Source of the DNA: Hydractinia symbiolongicarpus
Lineage: Eukaryota > Cnidaria > Hydrozoa > Anthoathecata > Hydractiniidae
Assembly (NCBI RefSeq): GCF_029227915.1
Contig: NC_079886.1
Span: 2,294,001-2,358,000, forward strand
Direction: 5' to 3'
Length of the DNA stretch: 64,000 bases
Position 1 is the stretch's first letter, and each line of letters begins with the position of its first letter. The position numbers and the translations under genes were made by a program. Positions 54,611-62,283 of this stretch are shown here, piece after piece. The notes under the pieces are model-generated. The model saw only the letters and a program-made list of their open reading frames with translations, was not told the origin of the DNA and did no database searches.

Positions 54611-57600
54611 AAATAATTTAAAAAATCGTTCGGGAAATGAATTTACTCCTTGAGTACTTTCTTTGTATACTTTTGACTATACGGGTCGAGTACCGGATTT
54701 ACGGGAAATCGCGGGTTTTCGTTTGCCGGCGATTAAACTTCTTTTATTCAGCGTCTTATCAAAAATGAAAACAATTTTATAAACTACAAGACTCATGCGT
54801 TTTAGTGGTGAAAAAATAATTAAAAAATCGTTCTGAAAATCAGTTTACTCACAGGGTACTTTCTTTGTATACATTCGACTATAGGGGCCAAGCCCGGGAT
54901 TTACAGGAAATCGCGGGTTTTCGTTTGCCGGCGATTAAACTCCTTTTATTCAGCGTCTCATCAAAAATGAAAACAATTTTGAAAACTACAAGAATCATGC
55001 GTTTTAGTGGTGAAAAAATAATTAAAAAATCGTTCTGAAAATCAATTTACTCACAGGGTACTTTTTTTGTATACATTCGACTATATGGGGCCAAGCCCGG
55101 GATTTACAGGAAATCGCGGGTTTTCGTTGGCCAGCGATTAAACTCCTTTTATTCAGCGTCTCATCAAAAATGAAAACATTTTTGAAAACTACAAGTCTTA
55201 TGCGTTTTAGTGGTGAAAAAATAATTTAAAAAATCATTCGGGAAATCAGTTTACTCCCTGGGTACTTTTTTTGTATACTTTTGACTATACGGGCCTAGTA
55301 CGGGATTTACGGGAAATCGCGGGTTTTAGTTTGCCGGCGATTAAACTTCTTTTATTCAGCGTCTCATCAAAAATGAAAATAATTTTGAAAACTACAAGTC
55401 TCATGCGTTTTAGTGGTGAAAAAGTAATTTTAAAAAATCGTTCGGGAAATGAATTTACTCGCAGGGTACTTTCTTCGTATACTTTTGACTATACGGGCCG
55501 AGTCCGGGATTTACGGGAAATCGCGGGTTTTCGTTTGCCGGCGATTAAACTCCTTTTATTCAGCGTCTCATCAAAAATAAAAACATTTTTGAAAACTAGA
55601 AGTCTCGTGCGTTTTAGTGGTGAAAAAATAATTTAAAAAATCGTTCGGGAAATGAATTTACTCCTTGAGTACTTTCTTTGTATACTTTTGACTATACGGG
55701 TCGAGTACCGGATTTACGGGAAATCGCGGGTTTTCGTTTGCCGGCGATTAAACTTCTTTTATTCAGCGTCTTATCAAAAATGAAAACAATTTTATAAACT
55801 ACAAGACTCATGCGTTTTAGTGGTGAAAAAATAATTAAAAAATCATTCTGAAAATCAGTTTACTCACAGTGTACTTTCTTTGTATACATTCGACTATAGG
55901 GGCCAAGCCCGGGATTTACAGGAAATCGCGGGTTTTCGTTTGCCGGCGATTAAACTCCTTTTATTCAGCGTCTCATCAAAAATGAAAACATTTTTGAAAA
56001 CTACAAGTCTTATGCGTTTTAGTGGTGAAAAAATAATTTAAAAAATCATTCGGGAAATCAGTTTACTCCCTGGGTACTTTCTTTGTATACTTTTGACTAT
56101 ACGGGCCGAGTCCGGGATTTACGGGAAATCGCTAGTTTTCGTTAGCCGGCGATTAAACTTCTTTTATTTAGCGTCTCATCAAAAATGAAAACATTTTTGA
56201 AACTACAAGTCTCGTGCGTTTTAGTGGTGAAAAAATAATTTAAAAAATCGTTCGGGAAATGAATTTACTCCTTGAGTACTTTCTTTGTATACATTCGACT
56301 ATATGGGGCCAAGCCCGGGATTTACAGGAAATCGCGGGTTTTCGTTGGCCGGCGATTAAACTCCTTTTATTCAGCGTCTCATCAAAAATGAAAACATTTT
56401 TGAAAACTACAAGTCTTATGCGTTTTAGTGGTGAAAAAATAATTTAAAAAATCATTCGGGAAATCAGTTTACTCCCTGGGTACTTTTTTTGTATACTGTT
56501 GACTATACGGGCCGAGTACGGGATTTACGGGAAATCGCGGGTTTTCGTTTGCCGGCGATTAAACTTCTTTTATTCAGCGTCTCATCAAAAATGAAAATAA
56601 TTTTGAAAACTACAAGTCTCATGCGTTTTAGTGGTGAAAAAGTAATTTAAAAAATCGTTCGGGAAATGAATTTACTCGCAGGGTACTTTCTTTGTATACT
56701 TTTGACTATACGGGCCGAGTCCGGGATTTACGGGAAATCGCGGGTTTTCGTTTGCCGGCGATTAAACTTCTTTTATTCAGCGTCTCATCAAAAATGAAAA
56801 CATTTTTGAAAACTAGAAGTCTCGTGCGTTTTAGTGGTAAAAAAATAATTTAAAAAATCGTTCGGGAAATGAATTTACTCCTTGAGTACTTTCTTTGTAT
56901 ACTTTTGACTATACGGGTCGAGTACCGGATTTACGGGAAATCGCGGGTTTTCGTTTGCCGGCGATTAAACTTCTTTTATTCAGCGTCTTATCAAAAATGA
57001 AAACAATTTTGAAAACTACAAGACTCATGCGTTTTAGTGGTGAAAAAATAATTAAAAAATCGTTCTGAAAATCAGTTTACTCACAGGGTACTTTCTTTGT
57101 ATACATTCGACTATAGGGGCCAAGCCCGGGATTTACAGGAAATCGCGGGTTTTCGTTTGCCGCCGATTAAACTCCTTTTATTCAGCGTCTCATCAAAAAT
57201 GAAAATAATTTTGAAAACTACAAGTCTCATGCGTTTTAGTGGTGAAAAAATAATTTAAAAAATCGTTCCGGAAATGAGTTTACTCCCTGGGTACTTTCTT
57301 TGTAAACTTTTGACTATACGGGCCGAGTCCGGGATTTACGGGAAATCGCGGGTTTTCGTTTGCCGGCGATTAAACTTCTTTTATTTAGCGTCTCATCAAA
57401 AATGAAAACATTTTTGAAAACTACAAGTCTCATGCGTTTTAGTGGTGAAAAAATAATTTAAAAAATCGTTCGGGAAATGAGTTTGCTCCTTGACTACTTT
57501 CTTTGTATACTTTTGACTATACGGGGCTAGCACCGGATTTACGGGAAATCGCAGGTTTTCGTTTGCCGGGGATTAAACTTCTTTTATTCAGCGTCTTATC

Positions 57601-57726
57601 AAAAATGAAAACATTTTTGAAAACTACAAGTCTCATGCGTTTTAGTGGTGAAAAAATAATTTAAAAAATCGTTCTTAAAATCAGTTTACTCACAGGGTAC
57701 TTTCTTTGTATACATTCGACTATAGG

Positions 57727-57730
57727 GGCC
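57727..57730. repeat. Left target-site duplication, GGCC
   Basis: The satellite reads ATAGG-GGCC up to the transposon end. The uninterrupted counterpart at 19411-19420 reads AGGGGCCAAG, with a single GGCC. The second GGCC follows the right end of the element. Confidence 0.8.
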
Positions 57731-57745
57731 CACGGGTGATTCAAA
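57731..57745 (+). repeat. Left terminal inverted repeat
   Basis: CACGGGTGATTCAAA pairs with the reverse complement of the right end, CACGGGTGGTTCGAA, with 13 of 15 positions identical and the first 8 perfect. About 20 bp further in, both ends again share a TTA(A)GCGCAT stretch, so recognition sequence may extend beyond the strict repeat. Confidence 0.82.
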
Positions 57746-58329
57746 CGGCCGTACAATGGAATTTAAGCGCATTTGCCGGGAGTCTGGGGCGAGCTTCCAA
57801 AATTTTGTAACAAAGTTGCTGATAAAGGCACAACTTCTAATGTCGATAACAGAAATTTTACTCTCGCGTGGCCTTATGTAAATCTATTTAACTAGCATCT
57901 AAGGTCTTCAGATGCTGTGGAAAAAATCAAAAAACAATTTTGTTGTCGTTTCCAAGCGCAACAAACGTAAATAAGACGAGACGGTAAATGTCGAGTCAAA
58001 AAGTGACCTAGCTAACAGGTCGGCTATAACGTTATATAGAGTTTTTCACCTAATCAAACTTATATGTTACGAAAGCCCAAGGATTATACTTTCTATTTTT
58101 TAAAGTTCCATACTGCTTTCAGTTTTTTTCTGAAAAATATTTGTCATCAAAGTTGAACAAAATTCAAATTTTTAAAATGGTGGCACAGACAGGAAAAAAA
58201 GCTTATGGTCATGAAATGTGAAACTTTATGTTTGCAAAAAGCTTTTGACTAAGTTAAAAAATATAATTGGAAAGGCAACGATTAAACTGGTTACATAATA
58301 TTATTTTTTAGAATAATTATAGCTATAGA
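57746..58329 (+). other. Transposon 5' non-coding region
   Basis: No open frame of note is present. An in-frame TAG at 58309 lies just upstream of the chosen ATG. A TGCTTTCAGTTTTTTT stretch at 58114-58129 is matched in inverted orientation near the 3' end at about 61853-61868, so the element has scattered subterminal inverted similarity. The transposase promoter must lie here if the element is autonomous, but I cannot point to a TATA box or initiator with confidence. Confidence 0.6.
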
Positions 58330-58815
58330 ATGGCAGAACATACAGATCTAACCAAACTTTGTCGCATATGTGGAAATATTTTGAATGGAAGAGTTTCCTA
58401 TCTTGTAAAGGAAAACCTTTCTGGCCTTCAGTCAGCATTTCAGGAGGACTTTGAGCAAGATGTAAACAAAATACATCCACCAAAATTTTGTAATAAATGT
58501 TACTGCACAATGCAAAATTGTAATTTGCGGGGCACAAAAACATCAAAATGCCCAGTAAGATGGAAAGAAGGCAGTGCATCAAATTTCTCGAAAATTAAAT
58601 CTAAAGGGGGACGGCCTATAAAATCTAAAAAAGGTGGAAGGCCGAAAAAAACCATTGAGCCAGAATTGATGACACCCAACGACATTTTAAAGCTAAGTCC
58701 GTCTAAGCCTGTACCGACAATTATTGAAAAATGCATGACACATTTGGTTGGTATCAAAATTAAACAGTCAAAACTACCGAATCAAACAATTCAATTTGCT
58801 ACAAAAGGACCACAG
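58330..58815 (+). CDS. Transposase exon 1: RAG1-type N-terminal zinc region (aa 1-162)
   Basis: The exon encodes C11-x2-C14, H49-PP-x2-C54-x2-C57 and further Cys at 59, 64 and 74, then a basic Lys/Gly-rich stretch with two GGRP motifs at residues 93-105. The frame runs past the splice site to a stop at 58827, but CAG|GTATAT at 58815/58816 is a good donor. Joining it to the acceptor at 58944-58945 keeps phase 0. The final 55 residues have no motif I recognise. DNA or dimer contacts are the likely roles by analogy with RAG1. Confidence 0.82.
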
Positions 58816-61616
58816 GTATATAAATAAACATTTAGAATATACATATTTTTCTGCATTTACCTGAAAATTATTCATATTTCTACTATATATATATATATTA
58901 TATATCTAACAAAGACTAAAAATAAAAAACATTTCTTTATTTTAGCCAATAACGGTTACACCGATCAGCATGCCAAGAAAGTTATCAAATGAAAGTAGTA
59001 AAAGAAGCTTATCTGATCGGAGCAAAACAGCTAAAAATATAATCAACATGATTTCAGGAAATTCAAATGATGCATTTGTGAAACAAACAGCTGCGATCAT
59101 GAAAAAATGTGACAAGGAGCAGCGAAAACAAATAATCGCAGAAATCCATCATGTCTCCATTCCAGCTGAGACTGCTGCCGCCATGAAAGCCACCTTGAAT
59201 TTGCCATGGAACCTTATGCGAAATATTTCCCGATGGCTTGCCACTTTTGACATCAAACTTGCATCTGAAAAAACAACAAGACAGGTTGCAGACAAGTGGA
59301 TAGGGAAAGGGCTTGTTGCTGAGCTAGCTCCTCTAACTCGAAAATTTAGTAGTAGTAATAAGCAGCTTGTTGTAGATCCCAAGCCTTGGGTATACCTTTA
59401 CAATGTTGTAGGTCATATATTAAACCGGTTAACAGAACTGAGTAAAAATAATCAATTAGTTCATCACTCATTTATACCGGATGATGAAATACATGTTAAA
59501 ATTGGTGGTGACCATGGTGATAACAGTTTCAAAATGAGCTATCAAGTGGCAAATATTAGAAACCCTAATCGCAAAGAAAATACGACCATCTTCAGCATAT
59601 TTGAGGCAAAGAATTCCGTGACAAATTTAAGAATCTGCTTAGAAAGATTTAAACCACAAATTAGGATTCTACAAAAACAGAAGTGGAATAATTTGAAGAT
59701 CCGTCTCTTTATGTATGGAGATTACGAGTATTTATGTGCTATGTATGGAATTAGTGGGGCAAATGGTAATGACATGTTTTATTAAATTAAAATAAATATC
59801 AAATTTCACATTAAGGAAAAACAAAAATAGCTTCAAAAGTTCCTTCTTTGGGCACATATCACTTCAGATTCCTTAAAAAAATTATGTGTATATTATATAT
59901 CAATAATACAATGTGTCTTATATAAAATAAAATCTATCTATAAAATTACCTTAGTGTTTTAAATTTTACAGGCCGTCACTGTTGTCTCTGGTGCAGCATA
60001 AAGACTGACCAACTTTGCATCCCAAAATTTATTCGTGGATCTTTTCCAAAACGTAGCTTGGACAGTTTGAACACAAACCTGCAGCGATTTCGTGACAATG
60101 GATCGTTAGTGAAAAACGCCAAACACTATCAAAATGTGATACATGATTGCTTCTTTAACATCCCCCTAGAACAAGTAAGTATAATGTACTTCGTGCAATG
60201 TTATGAAAATTCAGCAAACCTATTTTTTATTACTTTTTATATAGGTGGCTATACCAGGGCTCCACCTAACACTTGGGATATATTTAAAAATGTTCAACAA
60301 CTTGGAAAGCTACTGTCAAGAAGTTGATTTAAGAATTGCCACAATTCATGCTCAAACTACTGATGGTGAAATTAATATTAAATTTGCAGAGTTTATGGCA
60401 AATATGAGAATTTTAATGTATGTACACCTTACTAGATTTTTATTATTATTAATACTACTTCCAATCATATCTTGGGCTGCATTTCTTTATAACATATCTA
60501 TATATATATGTATATATATATGTATATATTTTGCAATTTACAAAATGAGTCAAAAGAATTGGAGGACGAGTATGATAACCAGCAGGAACATATGAACTGG
60601 ATGGTTATATCTAAACAAATTACCAAGGATGAGTTTGAAAAAAACTACAAACCAGAGTTGGATAACTTAGAATTTGAACTGAAGGAGAAACATAGAAGCA
60701 TAAAAGCATTCAAAGAAAAGTACCAATTGGAAATTGGATCTGGTCCTTGCGTATCATCCCTAGACGATACACTGCAGGAGCTTGGTGTTGAGAGGCAGGC
60801 GTACCACGGAAAAAGCTTTATTGGCAACCATTGTCATAAAATGCTCAAGGTTAGATTTATTTTTGCAATTTATAAAAATTTTCGTTTACTTTATCTTGTT
60901 TCAATACAATGCTATACAATTTGTATTGAAACAAGATAAAGTAAACGAAAAATATGAAATTGTATTATGCATAAGTATAATTTCACAAATTGGTTTACAA
61001 CAAACAGTAGACAATATTATAGGATGGCAACATAAAGTATTTATGTGATCGTATTCCTGAAATTGTACAGAATCAATGTGATGATCAAGTTTTATATCTG
61101 GAGTGTCAAGAAACATGCAAGAAGTTTGAACAACTGTTCAAGCTGTATGGTTCGTGTCACTCAATATTCAATTCTTCATGTATTATGACCCAAGAAATGT
61201 TATCAAATTTAGGTAAAATATGCAAGTTTGATTTTTATGAAATGCTTAAAAGTAGAAAAGTCAATTTATAAAATTTGTTTAACCAACTTTTAGAGACATC
61301 TATCAATCAGTTCATGTGTTATTTAAGAGTTAATTGGCCTTCAATATACATCAGTCCAAAGCTGCACATACTAGAAGACCATGTATTGGATTTTGTAAAC
61401 AAGTGGAGAACGGGCTTAGGTTTTTATGGTGAACAAGGTGGAGAATCTATTCACCACGATTTGCATCGTATGAGAATAAATTATTCAAACATCAAAAACC
61501 CAGTTGACAGGCTCAAATACATTATGAAACAGCACCTTTTGACAACAAATCCAGAAGCTCAAGACTTGAAGCCAGCAGCTAAAAAGCGTAAATTTACAAA
61601 AGGCGAGGAAGAGTAG
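58330..61616 (+). CDS. RAG1-like DDE transposase, seven exons, 827 aa predicted
   Basis: The seven spliced exons total 2,484 bp, giving 827 codons and a TAG stop with no interruption. Residues 11-57 hold C11-x2-C14, H49 and C54-x2-C57 in a CRICG...HPPKFCNKC context closely resembling the N-terminal zinc region of RAG1. GGRP motifs at 93-96 and 102-105 recall AT-hooks and the GGRP that opens the RAG1 nonamer-binding domain. The core has D351 in GGDHGD, D421 in YGDYEYL, C440-x2-C443, H745-x4-H750 and E771 in GEQGGES. The 19-residue D421-C440 spacing, the H-x4-H pair and the 21-residue H750-E771 spacing parallel RAG1 D708-C727, H937-H942 and H942-E962. The inferred role is cut-and-paste excision and integration of this element in the nucleus. 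The ATG is the first after an in-frame TAG at 58309. The family assignment is strong. Exact exon ends, above all around intron 4, are predictions. Confidence 0.85.
58816..58945 (+). other. Intron 1, with (TA)n tract
   Basis: The 130-bp intron starts GTATAT and ends after a T-rich tract with TTTTAG. It contains a short TA microsatellite. Stops in the exon 1 frame show that it must be removed for the full protein. Confidence 0.75.
58884..58906. repeat. (TA)n microsatellite in intron 1
   Basis: The run is almost pure TA, with one irregular TTA. Confidence 0.85.
58946..59765 (+). CDS. Transposase exon 2: first and second catalytic Asp (aa 163-435)
   Basis: The reading frame is open from the splice acceptor and includes an internal Met at 58970. 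It encodes D351 in GGDHGDNSFKMS, followed by an NPN...NTTIFSIFEAKNS segment, and D421 in MYGDYEYL near the end. GGDHG...FKM followed by a strand-rich stretch and then GDYEYL is the usual layout of the RNase H-like fold of RAG1-related transposases. The unspliced frame stops at 59785. The donor G|GTAATG at 59765 leaves one base, which exon 3 completes as Gly436. Confidence 0.87.
59766..59971 (+). other. Intron 2
   Basis: The 206-bp AT-rich intron has GTAATG at its start and TTTTACAG at its end. It holds no coding signal. Confidence 0.75.
59972..60174 (+). CDS. Transposase exon 3: C-x2-C zinc pair (aa 436-503)
   Basis: The exon continues the exon 2 frame as GRHCCLWC, giving C440-x2-C443 exactly 19 residues after D421, as in RAG1 (D708 and C727). 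The rest is a helical, basic segment containing RGSFPKRSLDSL and NVIHDCFF. The donor CAA|GTAAGT at 60174 is a near-consensus splice site. The first residues precede any ATG, so only the spliced reading makes sense of this exon. Confidence 0.85.
60175..60244 (+). other. Intron 3
   Basis: The 70-bp intron has a strong GTAAGT donor and a T-rich tract ending TATAG. It joins phase 0 to phase 0. Confidence 0.78.
60245..60421 (+). CDS. Transposase exon 4 (aa 504-562)
   Basis: The exon encodes VAIPGLHLTLGIYLKMFNNLE, whose PGLHLTLG core (H510) is a recurrent motif of this transposase group, then an acidic/polar helix region. Its end is the least certain boundary of the gene. A textbook GTATGT donor at 60418 gives a phase that fits no nearby acceptor, whereas a weaker GTACAC at 60422 keeps the frame with the acceptor at 60548-60549. 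Confidence 0.72.
60422..60549 (+). other. Intron 4 (boundaries uncertain), with TA/TG tract
   Basis: An intron or frameshift is required because the frame changes between exons 4 and 5. The proposed 128-bp intron begins GTACAC and ends AATGAG. It includes the TA-rich microsatellite at about 60499-60529. Confidence 0.55.
60499..60529. repeat. (TA)n/(TATG) microsatellite in intron 4
   Basis: Runs of TA are broken by TG at regular positions. Confidence 0.85.
60550..60849 (+). CDS. Transposase exon 5 (aa 563-662)
   Basis: The first half is highly charged and probably helical or coiled coil (ELEDEYDNQQEH... ELDNLEFELKEKHRSIKAFKEKY). The second half carries the conserved segments GPCVSSLDDTLQELGV (from residue 627) and RQAYHGKSFIGNHCHKML (residues 644-661), which recur in related invertebrate transposases as far as I recall. 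H656, C657 and H658 could take part in metal binding. The donor AAG|GTTAGA lies at 60849/60850. Confidence 0.8.
60850..61037 (+). other. Intron 5, containing a long perfect hairpin
   Basis: The 188-bp intron runs from GTTAGA to a weak acceptor, CATAAAG. Its centre is a perfect 31-bp inverted repeat. The acceptor lacks a good pyrimidine tract and is chosen because it restores an open frame. Confidence 0.62.
60879..60951. repeat. Perfect 31-bp inverted repeat with 11-nt loop
   Basis: The left arm at 60879-60909 is the exact reverse complement of the right arm at 60921-60951. The loop is TGCTATACAAT. The RNA would form a very stable stem inside intron 5. Confidence 0.95.
61038..61212 (+). CDS. 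Transposase exon 6 (aa 663-720)
   Basis: The exon encodes YLCDRIPEIVQNQC followed by a Cys/Glu-rich helix (CQETCKKFEQLFKLYGSCHSIFNS) and EMLSNL. It lies between the FIGNHCHKML segment and the H-x4-H/Glu segment, where the RAG1 core has its zinc-binding helical insertion. The donor G|GTAAAA at 61212 leaves one base, completed in exon 7 as Glu721. Confidence 0.75.
61213..61293 (+). other. Intron 6
   Basis: The 81-bp intron has GTAAAA at its start and ACTTTTAG at its end. In-frame TAA codons within it rule out read-through. Confidence 0.78.
61294..61616 (+). CDS. Transposase exon 7: H-x4-H and catalytic Glu (aa 721-827)
   Basis: The exon encodes SPKLHILEDH, with H745 and H750, then GLGFYGEQGGESIHHDLHRMR, in which E771 is the proposed third catalytic acid. 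E771 lies 21 residues after H750, against 20 in RAG1 (H942 to E962), and the following basic helix matches in character. The C-terminus is basic (KPAAKKRKFTKGEEE) and contains a plausible nuclear localisation signal. The stop is TAG at 61614-61616. Confidence 0.87.
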
Positions 61617-62264
61617 TGACAGAATTTTCTACTAGCTGTTAAGTGGATGTGACTGTATTTTGTCGCCTACCTAGCATGTATATATATAAATATTTTATGT
61701 TAACCAACCTTGTGTTAACCAGTTTCTAGCAAATTTATAACACAGTAATGCCACATTGGCTTAGTTAAACGATATTGAAGCTTTCATACGTATTTGATAG
61801 TTATCGTGAAACTGTGAAAAATATGCCTACTTCAAAAGTCATTTTCTGATTAAAAAAAACTGAAAGCACTTCAAAGTTGTATTTTTCTCTTAGGGCCATG
61901 TGTCCTTGATGTAAAATAACTTTTCTACAGCCCTAGAAAACTCTGAATAACAAGTTAATTACCTTGACGTTAGCAACGTAACGCAAATAAGCAAAAATCT
62001 TGATTTTTTCTTTCATCTACTTGAGTAGTCTTGTTCCTCGTACCTAGCTCCACTACAACAAAAATGTTTCGCTGAGCCTCTTCGTTGACTTATCACATGT
62101 TCGTTTACGGCTAAATTAGATCTATTGGAATATTAGATGGGAGGATAACAATAGATTTAAACTTGCTCTTGGTTTGTTTTGACTACGTAGTTTGATGCCG
62201 GCCGCCATTATTCCTCCACGGATGTCGTTAAAAACCCGCGCATGCGCTAACTCTTAGATTCCGC
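61617..62264 (+). other. Transposon 3' non-coding region
   Basis: No significant open frame and no canonical AATAAA were seen. A CTGAAAGCACTTC stretch at about 61860-61872 mirrors the 58114 region in inverted orientation. GTTAACCA is repeated near 61697 and 61713. The last 60 bp become GC-richer, with GCGCATGCGC near 62236-62247. Confidence 0.6.
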
Positions 62265-62279
62265 TTCGAACCACCCGTG
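62265..62279 (-). repeat. Right terminal inverted repeat
   Basis: TTCGAACCACCCGTG is the reverse complement of the left end at 13 of 15 positions. The outer 8 are perfect, and the element ends in GTG. Confidence 0.82.
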
Positions 62280-62283
62280 GGCC
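62280..62283. repeat. Right target-site duplication, GGCC
   Basis: GGCC directly precedes AAGCCCGGG, the continuation of the interrupted monomer. Because GGCC is palindromic and abuts C and G ends, the true cut position could shift by one or two bases. Confidence 0.78.

Larger units (their letters stand above)
1..57730 (+). repeat. Satellite array, 203-bp monomer, about 284 tandem copies
   Basis: One unit of about 203 bp repeats head to tail. The block ACTACAAG starts at 23, 226, 429, 632, 835 and 1038, exactly 203 apart. Each monomer contains an ATCGTTCGGG-type start, a GTATAC box, a GGATTTACgGGAAATCGCGGG stretch, a GCCGGC site, an A-tract dyad (CAAAAATG, AAAA, CATTTTTG) and an AATAATTTAAAAAA end. 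Subtypes differ at diagnostic places: CTCACAGGG versus CTCCCTGGG, CCAAGCCCGGG versus CCGAGTACGGG or CCGAGTACGGAAATT, and ACATTTTGG versus ACATTTTTG. All copies share one orientation. I see no gene and no interruption before 57731. Arrays of this size are typical of centromeric or pericentromeric heterochromatin; that location is inference. Open frames of 60-121 codons inside it come from the repeat. Confidence 0.98.
44600..57730 (+). repeat. Long intra-array duplication, copy 2 (interrupted by the transposon)
   Basis: This is the partner of the 7.1-19.4 kb segment, with private variants in the same order. Relative to copy 1 it lacks about six monomers between the counterparts of 10.7 and 12.4 kb, lacks two monomers before the counterpart of 14.7 kb, and has gained eight at 52.5-54.2 kb. 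The offset then returns to 38,313 bp and stays there up to the insertion point, so 57731 corresponds to 19418. Confidence 0.8.
57731..62279 (+). mobile_element. Complete RAG1-like (Chapaev/Transib-related) DNA transposon, 4,549 bp
   Basis: A non-satellite insert splits a 203-bp monomer exactly between GGCC and AAGCCCGGG. It begins CACGGGTG and ends CACCCGTG, a perfect 8-bp terminal inverted repeat extending to 13 matches in 15, and it is flanked by GGCC on both sides. Inside is one seven-exon gene on the plus strand encoding a DDE transposase with RAG1-type zinc motifs. CAC-starting termini are shared by RAG/Transib and CMC (CACTA, Mirage, Chapaev) elements. Transib and ProtoRAG usually make 5-bp duplications and Chapaev 4-bp ones, so the ends favour a Chapaev-like assignment, while the N-terminal zinc region recalls RAG1 and the N-RAG-TP elements. 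Superfamily placement is inference. No internal stop, deletion or nested insertion was found, so the copy looks recent and possibly autonomous. Confidence 0.9.

Noticed and set aside
1-57730. CRISPR-like array
   Set aside because: Units are 203-bp contiguous tandem monomers with no unique spacers, no short direct repeats and no cas genes.
1-57730. CENP-B box in the monomer
   Set aside because: TTCG occurs in several places, but the required A and CGGG spacing is not met on either strand in the subtypes I checked.
58301-58757. Minus-strand open frames opposite transposase exon 1, and similar ones at 59149-59382, 60645-60827 and 60901-61116
   Set aside because: They are shadows of the plus-strand exons or of the intron hairpin. 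They carry no motifs, and the plus-strand frame has clear zinc and catalytic motifs.
58884-58906. TA-rich runs as promoters or origins
   Set aside because: They lie within introns and are simple TA microsatellites.
60782-61048. Alternative plus-strand frames running through the exon 5/intron 5 region (60782-61048, 60850-60939)
   Set aside because: The extension is read-through into the intron and its hairpin. The conserved FIGNHCHKML segment ends at a good splice donor.
57731-62279. Element as CACTA/EnSpm, hAT or PIF-Harbinger
   Set aside because: The ends are CACGGG rather than CACTA, the duplication is not 8 bp (hAT) or a 3-bp TWA (Harbinger), and the protein motifs are of RAG1/Transib/Chapaev type.
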